Shown piece by piece: positions 17,121 through 25,791 of a stretch of DNA of 64,000 nucleotides (positions within the stretch are counted from its first letter, which is position 1; every line of letters starts with the position of its first letter). A program made the translations under genes and the position numbers. The stretch lies in assembly GCA_011050675.1 (NCBI GenBank), contig DRFI01000023.1, forward strand, positions 456,079 through 520,078, written 5' to 3'. This DNA comes from Maribacter sp. (GTDB taxonomy: Bacteria > Bacteroidota > Bacteroidia > Flavobacteriales > Flavobacteriaceae). The notes under the pieces are model-generated. The model ran no database searches, had not been told where the DNA came from, and was given only the letters and a program-made list of their open reading frames with translations.

Positions 17121-18488
17121 ATGTACGCAATTTTAGATATTGAAACTACAGGAGGAAAATTTAATGAGGAAGGAATTACTGAAATTGCTATTCACAAATT
17201 TGATGGTCAAAAAGTAGTAGACAAATTTATTAGTCTGGTAAATCCTGAAAAGGAAATTCAACCTTTTGTTGTAAAACTTACCGGTATTAATAGTAAAATG
17301 TTAAGGACAGCACCTAAGTTTTATGAGGTAGCCAAGAGAATCATTGAAATTACAGAAGATACTGTCATAGTCGCCCATAATGCGCAATTTGATTATAGAA
17401 TTTTAAGAACGGAATTCAGACGTTTAGGTTATAATTTTGAGCGTAAAACATTGTGTACTGTTGACCTTTCTAAATTATTACTGCCAGATGCAGAATCTTA
17501 TAGCCTAGGGAAGTTGGTGAGGTCTTTAGGAATTCCTGTAAGTGATAGACATAGAGCAAATGGTGATGCTTTGGCTACTATAAAATTGTTTAAATTATTA
17601 CTAGCTAAGGATTCAGAAAAAATAATTATAAAGGACACTATCAGAAAGGAAACCCAAGGTGAACTTTCTGAAAAACAATTGGATATTGTAAGGGACTTAC
17701 CTAACAATATTGGTGTTTTTTACATGCATAATAAAGATGGAGACATTATTCACCTTAGCAAAACCAGTGACATAAAGAAGAAAGTAAATCAAATCTTCAC
17801 CAAGACAAGTGATAAATCTAGAAAAATAGCGAAAGAAACTAAGAAGGTTACTTATGAACTCACAGGAAATGAACTGGTAGCTATTTTAAAAGAACACGAA
17901 GAGTTATTGAAGATTAGACCTAAATATAGTATTATTCCTAAAAAAAGAATGTACAGTCATGCTTTTTGTAAAAGAATTAATGAAAATGGCTATATCGTTA
18001 TAGAGATAAAACCTTACCGTGAATGCGAAGAGCCTTTAGCTCTTTTCAACGGCGTATTCAGTGCTAAAAATTACTTATACAAAATTACCCAAGAATTCGG
18101 ACTATGCGAAAAGGTAAACGGAATAAGTGAAGCTCGTAATAATTGCTCTGGTTATGATGCAGGAACATGCAAAGGTGCGTGTATTAACAAAGAAGATGTA
18201 GAAGAATATAATAATCGTGTAATTGCCGCAATCTCGAAAAATAGAGTTAATGGTAGTAAGGCTTTAGTAATAGATAAGGGTCGAGAAATCGGTGAACAAA
18301 GCGCGATTTTAATTAAAAATGGATCTTTAGTAGGTTTTGGTTTCTATGATCTTAACTATCAAATAAATAATATTCATATCTTAGAAAGTATTATCACTCC
18401 TATGAACGGTACACATGACGCTAATTTTTTGATAGAATCATACTTAAGAAAAAAGAGAGTGCTTAAAATAATGGAAATAAACGATTAG
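17121..18488 (+). CDS. DnaQ-like exonuclease fused to a UvrC/Cho-type GIY-YIG domain
   Basis: A 455-residue two-domain protein. The N-terminal third is a DEDDh 3'-5' exonuclease resembling the Pol III epsilon subunit: ExoI ILDIETTG (Asp6, Glu8), ExoII VAHNAQFDYRIL and ExoIII HRANGDALATIKLF. The next about 90 residues begin LPNNIGVFYMHNKDGDIIHLSKT, which aligns with the GIY-YIG nuclease N-terminus but with GVF/IHL in place of GIY/YIG, so nuclease function there is uncertain. The C-terminal part contains a Cys cluster (CEKVNGI...CSGYDAGTCKGACINKED) seen in related proteins. This DnaQ-plus-UvrC-like architecture is known in several phyla and is presumed to act in DNA repair; no partner gene is adjacent. 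Confidence 0.88.
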   Translation: MYAILDIETTGGKFNEEGITEIAIHKFDGQKVVDKFISLVNPEKEIQPFVVKLTGINSKMLRTAPKFYEVAKRIIEITEDTVIVAHNAQFDYRILRTEFRRLGYNFERKTLCTVDLSKLLLPDAESYSLGKLVRSLGIPVSDRHRANGDALATIKLFKLLLAKDSEKIIIKDTIRKETQGELSEKQLDIVRDLPNNIGVFYMHNKDGDIIHLSKTSDIKKKVNQIFTKTSDKSRKIAKETKKVTYELTGNELVAILKEHEELLKIRPKYSIIPKKRMYSHAFCKRINENGYIVIEIKPYRECEEPLALFNGVFSAKNYLYKITQEFGLCEKVNGISEARNNCSGYDAGTCKGACINKEDVEEYNNRVIAAISKNRVNGSKALVIDKGREIGEQSAILIKNGSLVGFGFYDLNYQINNIHILESIITPMNGTHDANFLIESYLRKKRVLKIMEIND

Positions 18489-18489
18489 T

Positions 18490-19347
18490 TTGAAAGAGGA
18501 CGAAAAACTATCACCCTGGAAGAAAAAGGTTCATGAGATTATTTATGAAGCAGATACCCCTATGGGTAAAATGTTTGATATTATTCTTTTCGTAATCATT
18601 ATTTTCAGTGTTATCCTCATCATGCTGGAAAGCGTAAAAGCTATTGATGCAGAATATCATGAGATTCTTTTTGTTCTTGAATGGATAGTTACCATTTTCT
18701 TTACCATTGAGTACATTGCACGTGTTATTAGTATTAAAAAGCCTAGTAAGTATATCTTTAGTTTTTACGGTGTTATAGATTTTCTATCAACAATACCTCT
18801 TTATATATCTTATATTTTCGCAGGCTCGCAAGTACTTTTAGCTGTTCGTGCATTTAGGTTATTGCGCGTTTTCCGAATATTAAAATTGGCTCGTTTTCTA
18901 GGAGAAGCCTCTCAGTTAAAGAGAGCTTTAAAAGCTAGCAGGGCAAAAATCACTGTTTTCCTTTTTGCTGTACTTATCTGTTCAGTAATGATGGGAACAC
19001 TTATGTATTTAATTGAAGGAGATGAAGCTGGGTTTACAAGTATACCCACTAGTATCTACTGGACCATAGTTACGCTAACCACCGTAGGTTATGGTGACAT
19101 TGCTCCTATCACTCCTCAAGGTCAAGCAATAGCTACAATTATTATGCTTTTGGGTTACGGTATAATCGCCGTACCGACCGGCATGGTTACAGCTGAATTT
19201 GCTAGACAGAATGCAGACACTGCTAATCTAAAAAATGGTGGTAGCTTTGTTCATGTAAACACGCAATGCTGCCCAACATGCAGTAAAGAGGGTCATAGAG
19301 ATGACGCTACCCATTGTTATAATTGTGGATCTATATTAAATGAATAA
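18490..19347 (+). CDS. Six-TM voltage-gated K+ channel with C-terminal zinc ribbon
   Basis: Inner-membrane ion channel of 285 residues. Segments S1-S4 are followed by a pore; the S4-like stretch VRAFRLLRVFRILKLARFL has regularly spaced arginines, and the pore filter TVGYGD (198-203) marks potassium selectivity. After S6 there is a short tail ending in a four-cysteine module (Cys261-x2-Cys264 and Cys276-x2-Cys279) that looks like a zinc ribbon, unusual compared with the RCK or cyclic-nucleotide domains more often found there. The start is a TTG immediately after the preceding stop; the encoded LSPWKKKVHEIIYEADTP segment is family-like, supporting it. It overlaps miaA by 8 bp. Confidence 0.92.
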   Translation: MKEDEKLSPWKKKVHEIIYEADTPMGKMFDIILFVIIIFSVILIMLESVKAIDAEYHEILFVLEWIVTIFFTIEYIARVISIKKPSKYIFSFYGVIDFLSTIPLYISYIFAGSQVLLAVRAFRLLRVFRILKLARFLGEASQLKRALKASRAKITVFLFAVLICSVMMGTLMYLIEGDEAGFTSIPTSIYWTIVTLTTVGYGDIAPITPQGQAIATIIMLLGYGIIAVPTGMVTAEFARQNADTANLKNGGSFVHVNTQCCPTCSKEGHRDDATHCYNCGSILNE

Positions 19348-20260
19348 AATTCTAATTTCAGTTGTAGGCCCTACGGCCATTGGTAAGACAAAACTAGCTA
19401 TACATTTAGCCAAACAGTATAATACAGAAATTATATCTGCCGACTCGCGTCAGTTTTTTAAAGAAATGAATATTGGTACCGCTGTGCCCAGTCTAGAGGA
19501 ACAAGCACAAGCAAAGCACCATTTCATTCAACATAAAAGTATAACCGAAACTTATACGGTTGGGGATTTTGAACGTGAAGCTATTCAAAAGATATCTGAA
19601 CTTTTCAAAATACATGATGTGGTTATTATGGTCGGGGGAAGTGGACTCTATGTAAATGCCGTAACCGACGGGCTAAACACCTTCCCCACAATAGATCCTT
19701 CTGTAAGAGAAGAACTAAATACCGAGCTTTCTGAGAATGGTATTAGATCTTTACAGCATAAATTAAAACAGCTCGATCCGGCATATTTTAATAAGGTAGA
19801 TATTTATAATCCACAAAGAGTTATAAGAGCGCTTGAAGTTGCAATAGGCAGTGGAAAACCATATTCTTCTTTTATAAATAAACCTAAGGCAGAGAGAGAT
19901 TTCAAACTTTTATCTGTTGGTCTAAGAGCCGAAAGAAGTTTAATTTATGAGCGCATTAATGAACGTGTGGATCTTATGGTCGAAACTGGTTTATTAGAAG
20001 AAGCTAAAAATGTACTTCCATTTCGCGATTACAATGCTTTACAAACAGTAGGATACAAAGAGCTTTTTAAATATTTTGATGGAGAGTGGACTTTAGATTT
20101 CGCCATATCAGAAATCAAAAAAAATACGAGAAGGTTTGCTAAAAGGCAGCTTACATGGTTTTTAAGAAATGAAGGTACTCTCTGGTCAGATTATGATTAC
20201 GAAGCAAACACACTCTTAGATAAAATAGATATTGAAGTTGATAACTTAAAAAATGCTTAA
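19340..20260 (+). CDS. miaA: tRNA dimethylallyltransferase MiaA
   Basis: Transfers a dimethylallyl group to N6 of A37 in tRNAs reading codons that begin with U. The 306-residue product has the P-loop VVGPTAIGKTKLA, the SADSRQFF motif, the GGSGLYVNAV segment and the C-terminal KKNTRRFAKRQLTWFLR tRNA-binding region. Length is normal. It starts inside the 3' end of the channel gene and its own stop overlaps the gluconokinase start by 8 bp, so the chain channel-miaA-gluconokinase is translationally linked. Cytoplasmic. Confidence 0.97.
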   Translation: MNKILISVVGPTAIGKTKLAIHLAKQYNTEIISADSRQFFKEMNIGTAVPSLEEQAQAKHHFIQHKSITETYTVGDFEREAIQKISELFKIHDVVIMVGGSGLYVNAVTDGLNTFPTIDPSVREELNTELSENGIRSLQHKLKQLDPAYFNKVDIYNPQRVIRALEVAIGSGKPYSSFINKPKAERDFKLLSVGLRAERSLIYERINERVDLMVETGLLEEAKNVLPFRDYNALQTVGYKELFKYFDGEWTLDFAISEIKKNTRRFAKRQLTWFLRNEGTLWSDYDYEANTLLDKIDIEVDNLKNA

Positions 20261-20741
20261 AAAACAAATCTTATTTGTAATGGGTGTTTCTGGAAGTGGA
20301 AAATCTACTATAGGAAAGCTCTTAGCTGATAAACTAAATATACCTTTTTTTGATGGAGACAGTTTTCATCCAGAAGCCAACGTAAAGAAAATGAGAGAAG
20401 GTCACCCACTAAACGATGATGACCGTCAAGGTTGGTTAGAGCGTCTTAATGAGGTTGGAATAGAAAATTTAAATACTGGTGCGGTAATAGTATGTTCTGC
20501 CCTTAAACAAAAGTATAGAACTATTCTTAGACATAATTTAGAAAACAAACATCAATTTATTTACTTAGATGGTAGCTTTGAGCTTATAGACGCACGGCTT
20601 AATGAACGTAAGAATCATTACATGCCAAAAGGACTATTAAAATCTCAGTTTGCTATTCTTGAAATACCTACAGAAGCGCTTTCTGTTTCTATAGACCAAT
20701 CTCCAGATGAAATAATAAATGATATTTTGGAAAAACTTTAA
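20253..20741 (+). CDS. Gluconokinase (GntK-type)
   Basis: A 162-residue shikimate-kinase-fold enzyme that phosphorylates gluconate to 6-phosphogluconate. The P-loop is VMGVSGSGKSTIG; the family-specific DGDSFHPEANVKKMREGHPLNDDDRQGWL block is fully conserved, as is CSALKQKYR. Length is normal. It sits at the end of an overlapping gene chain with miaA and stops before a strong bidirectional terminator. No gluconate transporter or repressor is nearby, so its role here may be salvage or carbohydrate repair; this is inference. Confidence 0.93.
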   Translation: MLKKQILFVMGVSGSGKSTIGKLLADKLNIPFFDGDSFHPEANVKKMREGHPLNDDDRQGWLERLNEVGIENLNTGAVIVCSALKQKYRTILRHNLENKHQFIYLDGSFELIDARLNERKNHYMPKGLLKSQFAILEIPTEALSVSIDQSPDEIINDILEKL

Positions 20742-20744
20742 AAC

Positions 20745-20780
20745 AAAAAAAAAGCATCCTAAATAGGATGCTTTTTTTTT
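20745..20780. terminator. Bidirectional intrinsic terminator
   Basis: An AGCATCCT (20753-20760)/AGGATGCT (20765-20772) stem with an AAAT loop has nine A upstream and nine T downstream, so it can stop the gluconokinase transcript on plus and the response-regulator transcript on minus. Confidence 0.88.
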
Positions 20781-20797
20781 AGTATTCTAATGGTAGA

Positions 20798-21511
20798 TTA
20801 TTCTCCTTCAGTCTTAACAACCAAACGGAAACCTTCACCATGAATATTCAATATTTCTACCGTATCATCAACTTTAAGATACTTACGTAATTTAGCTATA
20901 TAAACATCCATACTACGAGACGTAAAGTAATTATCATCTCTCCATATTTTAGTAAGCGCTAATTCTCTTGGCATTAAATCATTTTCATGTAAAGCCAATA
21001 ATCTCAATAACTCATTCTCTTTTGGAGATAATTTTATTGATTCATTTTCTTTATATTTTAAGAATCTTAATTTAGAATTTAAATGGAAACCACCAATTGT
21101 AAATTCAAACTTCTTACTATCTGCCAACCCATTAGAAGCTTTTCTTTGAAGAATTGCTTTTAATTTCATTAATAATACTTCAGAATCAAAAGGCTTGTTC
21201 AGATAATCATCTGCACCAGCTTTGTATCCTTTAAGAACATCTTCCTTCATTGTTTTTGCCGTTAAAAAAACAATTGGCACGTTCTCATTCTTTTCACGAA
21301 TTTCTTTCGCTAATGTAAACCCGTCTTTATACGGCATCATTACGTCCAAAATACAGATATCATAGTTATCTTTTTTGAACTTCTCAAAACCTTCCATTCC
21401 ATTCTTCGCCAAAGTGACATCAAAGTCATTCATTGACAAATAATCTTTCAACACAATTCCAAAATTTGGATCGTCTTCCACTAAAAGTATCTTCTTGTTT
21501 ATTGTTTCCAT
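20798..21511 (-). CDS. OmpR-family response regulator (RprY-like)
   Basis: A 237-residue regulator: receiver domain (about 7-120) with acidic residues in LLVEDDP, phosphoacceptor Asp56 in CILDVMMP and the conserved FLTAKT lysine; then a winged-helix DNA-binding domain (about 135-232) with the SPKENELLRLLALHENDLMPRELALTKIW and TSRSMDVYIAKLRKYL motifs. It is 6 bp downstream of its kinase gene, with a bidirectional terminator behind it. The pair resembles the RprX/RprY system of Bacteroidota. Tandem 11-bp repeats upstream of the kinase may be its autoregulatory sites. Confidence 0.93.
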   Translation of the reverse strand: METINKKILLVEDDPNFGIVLKDYLSMNDFDVTLAKNGMEGFEKFKKDNYDICILDVMMPYKDGFTLAKEIREKNENVPIVFLTAKTMKEDVLKGYKAGADDYLNKPFDSEVLLMKLKAILQRKASNGLADSKKFEFTIGGFHLNSKLRFLKYKENESIKLSPKENELLRLLALHENDLMPRELALTKIWRDDNYFTSRSMDVYIAKLRKYLKVDDTVEILNIHGEGFRLVVKTEGE

Positions 21512-21517
21512 AATTTT

Positions 21518-23101
21518 TTATATTAACGGCAGTTTGATGTAAAATGTACTTCCTTTTCCTTTTTCACTTTCAGCATAAACTTCACCTTGGTGATCTTCTA
21601 CTATTTTTTTAACGTAAGACAATCCTAATCCATGTCCTTTAACGTTGTGTATGTCTCCTGTGTGCTCTCGATAGAATTTTTCAAACACTTTCTTAACCAC
21701 AGCTTTACTCATACCAGTACCCTGATCTTGTACTTTAATAATAATATAATTCTTAGCTCTTTCTGTAAACACATCTATTTTCGGCGCTTCTTCCGAATAC
21801 TTAATAGCATTATCAAGCATATTCACTATTACATTTGTAAAGTGCATTTCGTTTGCCAATACTTCAAAACGTTCCGCATCTAAATGTGTATGTATATATC
21901 CTCCTCTATCATCTACTATTAGCTCTACATGAGTTATAGCATCTTCTATTATGTCGTGAACATTAACCCTATCCTTACTAATATCAAGTTGATTTTTTTC
22001 CAACTTAGATATTCGCAATACATTTTCTACTTGCGCATGCATTCTTTTATTCTCATCACGAATCATCTGCAAGTATCGTAACACCTTTTCTTGATCCCCG
22101 ATAATTTTTGGGTTTCTAATAGCCTCAACCGCAAGATTTATAGTCGCAATAGGTGTTTTAAACTCATGCGTCATATTATTAATGAAATCTGTTTTGATTT
22201 CAGAAATTTGCTTTTGACGAATTAACTGATAAATCGCTCCGGCATACGCTACTACTATTATGATGGTAAATAACAATGACAACATTGCTAAACCTAAAAT
22301 AGACTGCACCAAGAATCGCTTTTTCTTAGGAAAGGAAATTAACAAATCGAAATTTGATACTCCTTCAAAGTCAACGAACATAGGTGACCTATACACGTTT
22401 GCTTCTGCATATTTGAATTTAGACGACTTTACTTTTGTCGGCAGACCATTGCTATATACACCATATTCAAACGCAATATCCACACCTCTATTTTCCAACT
22501 CGCGTTGTAACAACAATTCAATTTCTTGTTTCGAGACCCTTTTATGAATTGGAACACGTTTAGCGTGAACCATAAACATATCTTCCATGGCAGCCTTCTC
22601 CATTTTATTAAGACCTCCAAATTTCTCAATTCTTTGAATCGGATTTAAACGTGGTGTATTACCTTCTAAATCAAAATCTTCTCTAAAAATTGATGTAGTT
22701 CGTTTACTGGTATAATTTTTTATAATGGTGGTATCCGCACCATCACTACTATCAAAGAACGTAGACGAAATACCATAATCCTCTTCTAAAATACCGTGTT
22801 CATACAGTAAAATTTCATTGGAATTGATATCCCTATCAATAAAGAAAAAATTAGTAAGCTGAGTACCTTTAAGCTCCCCTCCTATACTATCCTTCGCATT
22901 TAAATACCTGTCAAAATAATTTTTAGATTCTCTTTCCGTAATCTTATTGGTGACGCTGTTCAATGCTTCAGAAACACTACTAGAGAATTGTTCTTCTCCA
23001 CTGTCAATTGATTTCTTAATCCAGAAACTTTGAACGAAAATCAGACCAATAAGTGAAAGGCTCATTAAAACTACTAAGAGCACAAATAACTTTTTGTTCA
23101 T
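21518..23101 (-). CDS. Sensor histidine kinase (RprX-like)
   Basis: Inner-membrane kinase of 527 residues. TM1 is at about 5-27, a roughly 235-residue extracytoplasmic sensor region follows, then TM2 at about 264-295. The HisKA domain has the H-box NNMTHEFKTPIATI (His312). The HATPase has IVNMLDNAIKYS, DQGTGM and GHGLGLSYVKKI. It phosphorylates the OmpR-type regulator encoded 6 bp downstream. Signal sensed is unknown; the sensor domain has no family I recognise. A gap of 83 bp from coaE upstream carries direct repeats, suggesting its own regulated promoter. Confidence 0.93.
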   Translation of the reverse strand: MNKKLFVLLVVLMSLSLIGLIFVQSFWIKKSIDSGEEQFSSSVSEALNSVTNKITERESKNYFDRYLNAKDSIGGELKGTQLTNFFFIDRDINSNEILLYEHGILEEDYGISSTFFDSSDGADTTIIKNYTSKRTTSIFREDFDLEGNTPRLNPIQRIEKFGGLNKMEKAAMEDMFMVHAKRVPIHKRVSKQEIELLLQRELENRGVDIAFEYGVYSNGLPTKVKSSKFKYAEANVYRSPMFVDFEGVSNFDLLISFPKKKRFLVQSILGLAMLSLLFTIIIVVAYAGAIYQLIRQKQISEIKTDFINNMTHEFKTPIATINLAVEAIRNPKIIGDQEKVLRYLQMIRDENKRMHAQVENVLRISKLEKNQLDISKDRVNVHDIIEDAITHVELIVDDRGGYIHTHLDAERFEVLANEMHFTNVIVNMLDNAIKYSEEAPKIDVFTERAKNYIIIKVQDQGTGMSKAVVKKVFEKFYREHTGDIHNVKGHGLGLSYVKKIVEDHQGEVYAESEKGKGSTFYIKLPLI

Positions 23102-23142
23102 TGGGGGTTAAAATTAAAGATTTAACAGTTAGAGGATAGTAC

Positions 23143-23171
23143 GTTTAACCTAACCTTAACAAAAATGTTAA
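23143..23171 (-). promoter_or_regulatory. Tandem TTAA repeats upstream of the kinase gene (candidate OmpR-type site)
   Basis: On the minus strand GTTAA occurs at 23160-23156 and again at 23149-23145, exactly 11 bp apart. TTAACA/TGTTAA arms also form a dyad at 23156-23171. OmpR-family regulators bind direct repeats with a 10-11 bp period, so this is a plausible autoregulatory site. Untested. Confidence 0.35.
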
Positions 23172-23184
23172 AATTGCTAAAGAA

Positions 23185-23769
23185 CTAGCAATCAGTTAAG
23201 ATAGAAGCGTGCACTTGAAGAACATTTGAGTTAGTTCTTTCTAAATCAATATTTTCGATGACATAATTACTCAAATCCAATTTCGCTTCATCATCTAGCT
23301 GATTGTTCATGCGAGAGATAACTTGCTCTTTAGTGCTCTTATCTCTATCTACAACACGTGCTATACGCTCTTCTTTGGGTGCTGTAACTAAAATTATACT
23401 ATCATACAAGTCTTCCGACTTATTTTCAAACAACAAAGCTGTTTCTTGAATTACGTAGCGATAATCTTGATCTTTAGTCCAATCAATAAAATCTTTTCTA
23501 ACTATTGGGTGAACTATGTTATTTAGTTCAGCCAATAAATCTGTATTACTAAAAACTTTTTTAGCTATAAATGATCTATTTAGTTTATCGCCCTCATACG
23601 CTTCCTCTCCTAATAGTTCAATTAATTGATTTTTAATTTCAAGTGAAGTATTCATTAAATGCTTCGCTCTTTCATCTGAATTATAAACAGGCACACCAAG
23701 TTCTTTAAACATATTGGCAACGGTAGATTTACCACTTCCTATACCACCTGTTAACCCAACTATTTTCAT
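23185..23769 (-). CDS. coaE: Dephospho-CoA kinase
   Basis: Last step of coenzyme A synthesis: phosphorylates the ribose 3' hydroxyl of dephospho-CoA. The 194-residue product has the P-loop GLTGGIGSGKSTVA, the VYNSDERAKHLM segment and the HPIVRKDF motif of the family; length is normal. It overlaps the upstream YbbR gene by 4 bp (ATGA), so the genes are translated together. The earlier CoA gene coaBC lies about 6 kb upstream on the same strand. Cytoplasmic. Confidence 0.96.
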   Translation of the reverse strand: MKIVGLTGGIGSGKSTVANMFKELGVPVYNSDERAKHLMNTSLEIKNQLIELLGEEAYEGDKLNRSFIAKKVFSNTDLLAELNNIVHPIVRKDFIDWTKDQDYRYVIQETALLFENKSEDLYDSIILVTAPKEERIARVVDRDKSTKEQVISRMNNQLDDEAKLDLSNYVIENIDLERTNSNVLQVHASILTDC

Positions 23770-24731
23770 TCTCTTCTCAATATAAATTCAACCTCATTTG
23801 TACTGATTATAGCACTGTTCAAAGCTTTTGGATATTGTGCCAATTGTACCGTTAACCTATTACCCGATTCTTTTGAAATCTTTGAATAATCTGCCTCTAC
23901 TGTAAAATCTTCAGCTGAAAGCTCTTTTAAATGCTCTAAGGTCCCTTGGCAACGAACTTCTATGATTTCTGGAAATGTGCGCACCTTAACTCTTTCTGGT
24001 AAATTAATAACCGTGACCGGCACCTCTATTACCCTTTCAGAAAACTTAACAATTTTTCCCGAAACCTTAACTACATCGCTAGAGAAGGTTGTTCCTAATA
24101 ATTGCCTTGGTAATTTAAGTGCTACTTCATCAGTAAAAGAACTATTTAAATCATCCTTTTTTATTACTTCTGTTCTTATATTACGAATAGTATCAATCTG
24201 ACTCTTAGGTCCAGATATTTGAATAGAATCGGGTATTATTTTTATTTCTCCTTCAAGAATATGGTTCGCAGCAAAAGTAAAATCAAACAATACTTTTACT
24301 GGAATTTTTTTAGTTTCTAAAGATGTAAAATCGAAATATATAATATCACTATCAAAATCTGTTAATATACTATAATTGTTCATCTGAGCTTCAAGCTGTA
24401 TTCTAATTTGATCAGATGTCAAATAATAGCTATCATCTTTATGCATTACTTTACTAACGTCTAATTGTATATGCTTGGGCTTTAATTCATAACCTAGAAA
24501 TTGGAAGCCCACCGCCTGTAAACGAACTTGAATCTCTTCTTTAGGGCTATTCGCCAACAAAAACTCTTTGGGAATATTTACATATTCAACCTGAAAGGTA
24601 GTATTGCTAGTATACGTTTGAGATAATTTATTGATTAACCAAGCGACGGAAGCACACAATAAGAACACTAGAAAGACTTTCACCTTTCTTTTCTTTAGTC
24701 CTGTTTGTATCCACTCTATTAAACGTTCCAT
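23766..24731 (-). CDS. YbbR-domain membrane-anchored protein
   Basis: A protein of about 321 residues with one N-terminal membrane segment (about 18-38, VFLVFLLCASVAWLINKL) and a large extracytoplasmic region of YbbR-like beta repeats; the VNIPKEFLL, IQISGPKSQIDTI and VPVTVINLPERVKVRTFPEIIEV segments are repeat signatures. In Firmicutes, YbbR/CdaR regulates the cyclic-di-AMP synthase CdaA; here no such enzyme is adjacent. The start is the ATG at 24731, which shares one base with the stop of the glycosyltransferase; an in-frame TTG one codon earlier is ignored. It overlaps coaE, a frequent arrangement in flavobacteria. Confidence 0.85.
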   Translation of the reverse strand: MERLIEWIQTGLKKRKVKVFLVFLLCASVAWLINKLSQTYTSNTTFQVEYVNIPKEFLLANSPKEEIQVRLQAVGFQFLGYELKPKHIQLDVSKVMHKDDSYYLTSDQIRIQLEAQMNNYSILTDFDSDIIYFDFTSLETKKIPVKVLFDFTFAANHILEGEIKIIPDSIQISGPKSQIDTIRNIRTEVIKKDDLNSSFTDEVALKLPRQLLGTTFSSDVVKVSGKIVKFSERVIEVPVTVINLPERVKVRTFPEIIEVRCQGTLEHLKELSAEDFTVEADYSKISKESGNRLTVQLAQYPKALNSAIISTNEVEFILRRE

Positions 24732-25738
24732 CAATTCACTCTAAAAAATAATTTTGGAAAAATTTCCTCTGGTTTTTTATTGGAAGATTCAATATACAGG
24801 GTTGACTTTAAAAAACCGTACCCATATCCAACAAATTGTATCGCAGTTGCCAATAACGATAAAAATGCAACTTTTAAGTTGCGTGTTTTAAACAAGGCAT
24901 CTATGAATAATACTAAAAAATAAGTTGTGTAGAAAAACAATGGAATCAAAAATCCTAACAAAGCCAACAAAATAGAAATCACTAAACCAATGCAAAACAC
25001 GGTAGGAAACCAATAGGTAATCTTCTTTGTTTCTGGGTGCCACTTATTTAAAATAGGACGAACCATACCGAATTTATTGACTTGTATATAAAACTTATTC
25101 CAGTCTATTCGCCTTTTGTGATAAACAAATGCATCGGTAATTAACTTAGTTCTATATCCTTTGTTCCAAATCCTAATCGTTAAATCTGGATCTTCACCTG
25201 GGTGTATGTTTCCATAACCTCCGACATTTCGGAAAGCTTCTTTAGAAACACCCATATTAAAGCTCCTAGGCTGAAATTTATCTACAGCTTTTTTACCACC
25301 ACGAATTCCACCAGTTGTCAAAAAAGAGGTCATCGCATAATTAATCGCTTTTTGAATATTAGAAAAAGACTCATGTGCAGCATCAGGACCTCCATAACAA
25401 TGAACAAAATCTTCATTTAGGCTTTTCTCTGCTTCTTGTAGATACTGAGGTGGAAGTATACAGTCAGAATCCAAGACAATAAAGTAATTACCTTTTGCCT
25501 TTCCCATACCGTAATTACGGGAATCACCAGGACCTGAATTGGGTTTTTTATAGTAGGAAACAGCTAGTGAATCTACGTACCCTCCTATGACTTCTTCTGA
25601 TGAAATAGTTGATCCATCTTCGACGATAACTACCTCAAAAGTTTTGTCATAGATTTGTAACCGTAGACTATCCAACAGTTCCTTAATTTCGTTGGGTCTA
25701 TTATATACGGGAATGATAAAAGAAAACGATAAGTCCAT
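24731..25738 (-). CDS. Family 2 glycosyltransferase, membrane-associated
   Basis: An inverting GT-A glycosyltransferase of 335 residues. The N-terminus FSFIIPVYNRPNEIKELLDSL is the GT2 hallmark, followed by the nucleotide-sugar motif VVIVEDGS and the metal-binding LDSDCILP. The C-terminal part has two or three hydrophobic segments (about 245-310), so the enzyme probably sits on the inner membrane. It would add a sugar to a lipid or polysaccharide acceptor in envelope synthesis; donor and acceptor unknown. A longer frame to a TTG at 25768 is less likely than the ATG at 25738. Coupled to the YbbR gene. Confidence 0.92.
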   Translation of the reverse strand: MDLSFSFIIPVYNRPNEIKELLDSLRLQIYDKTFEVVIVEDGSTISSEEVIGGYVDSLAVSYYKKPNSGPGDSRNYGMGKAKGNYFIVLDSDCILPPQYLQEAEKSLNEDFVHCYGGPDAAHESFSNIQKAINYAMTSFLTTGGIRGGKKAVDKFQPRSFNMGVSKEAFRNVGGYGNIHPGEDPDLTIRIWNKGYRTKLITDAFVYHKRRIDWNKFYIQVNKFGMVRPILNKWHPETKKITYWFPTVFCIGLVISILLALLGFLIPLFFYTTYFLVLFIDALFKTRNLKVAFLSLLATAIQFVGYGYGFLKSTLYIESSNKKPEEIFPKLFFRVN

Positions 25739-25791
25739 TATTACTCTCCTTTTATAAATAGGCTCCAATAAAATTGGAAATTAAATCTTGA

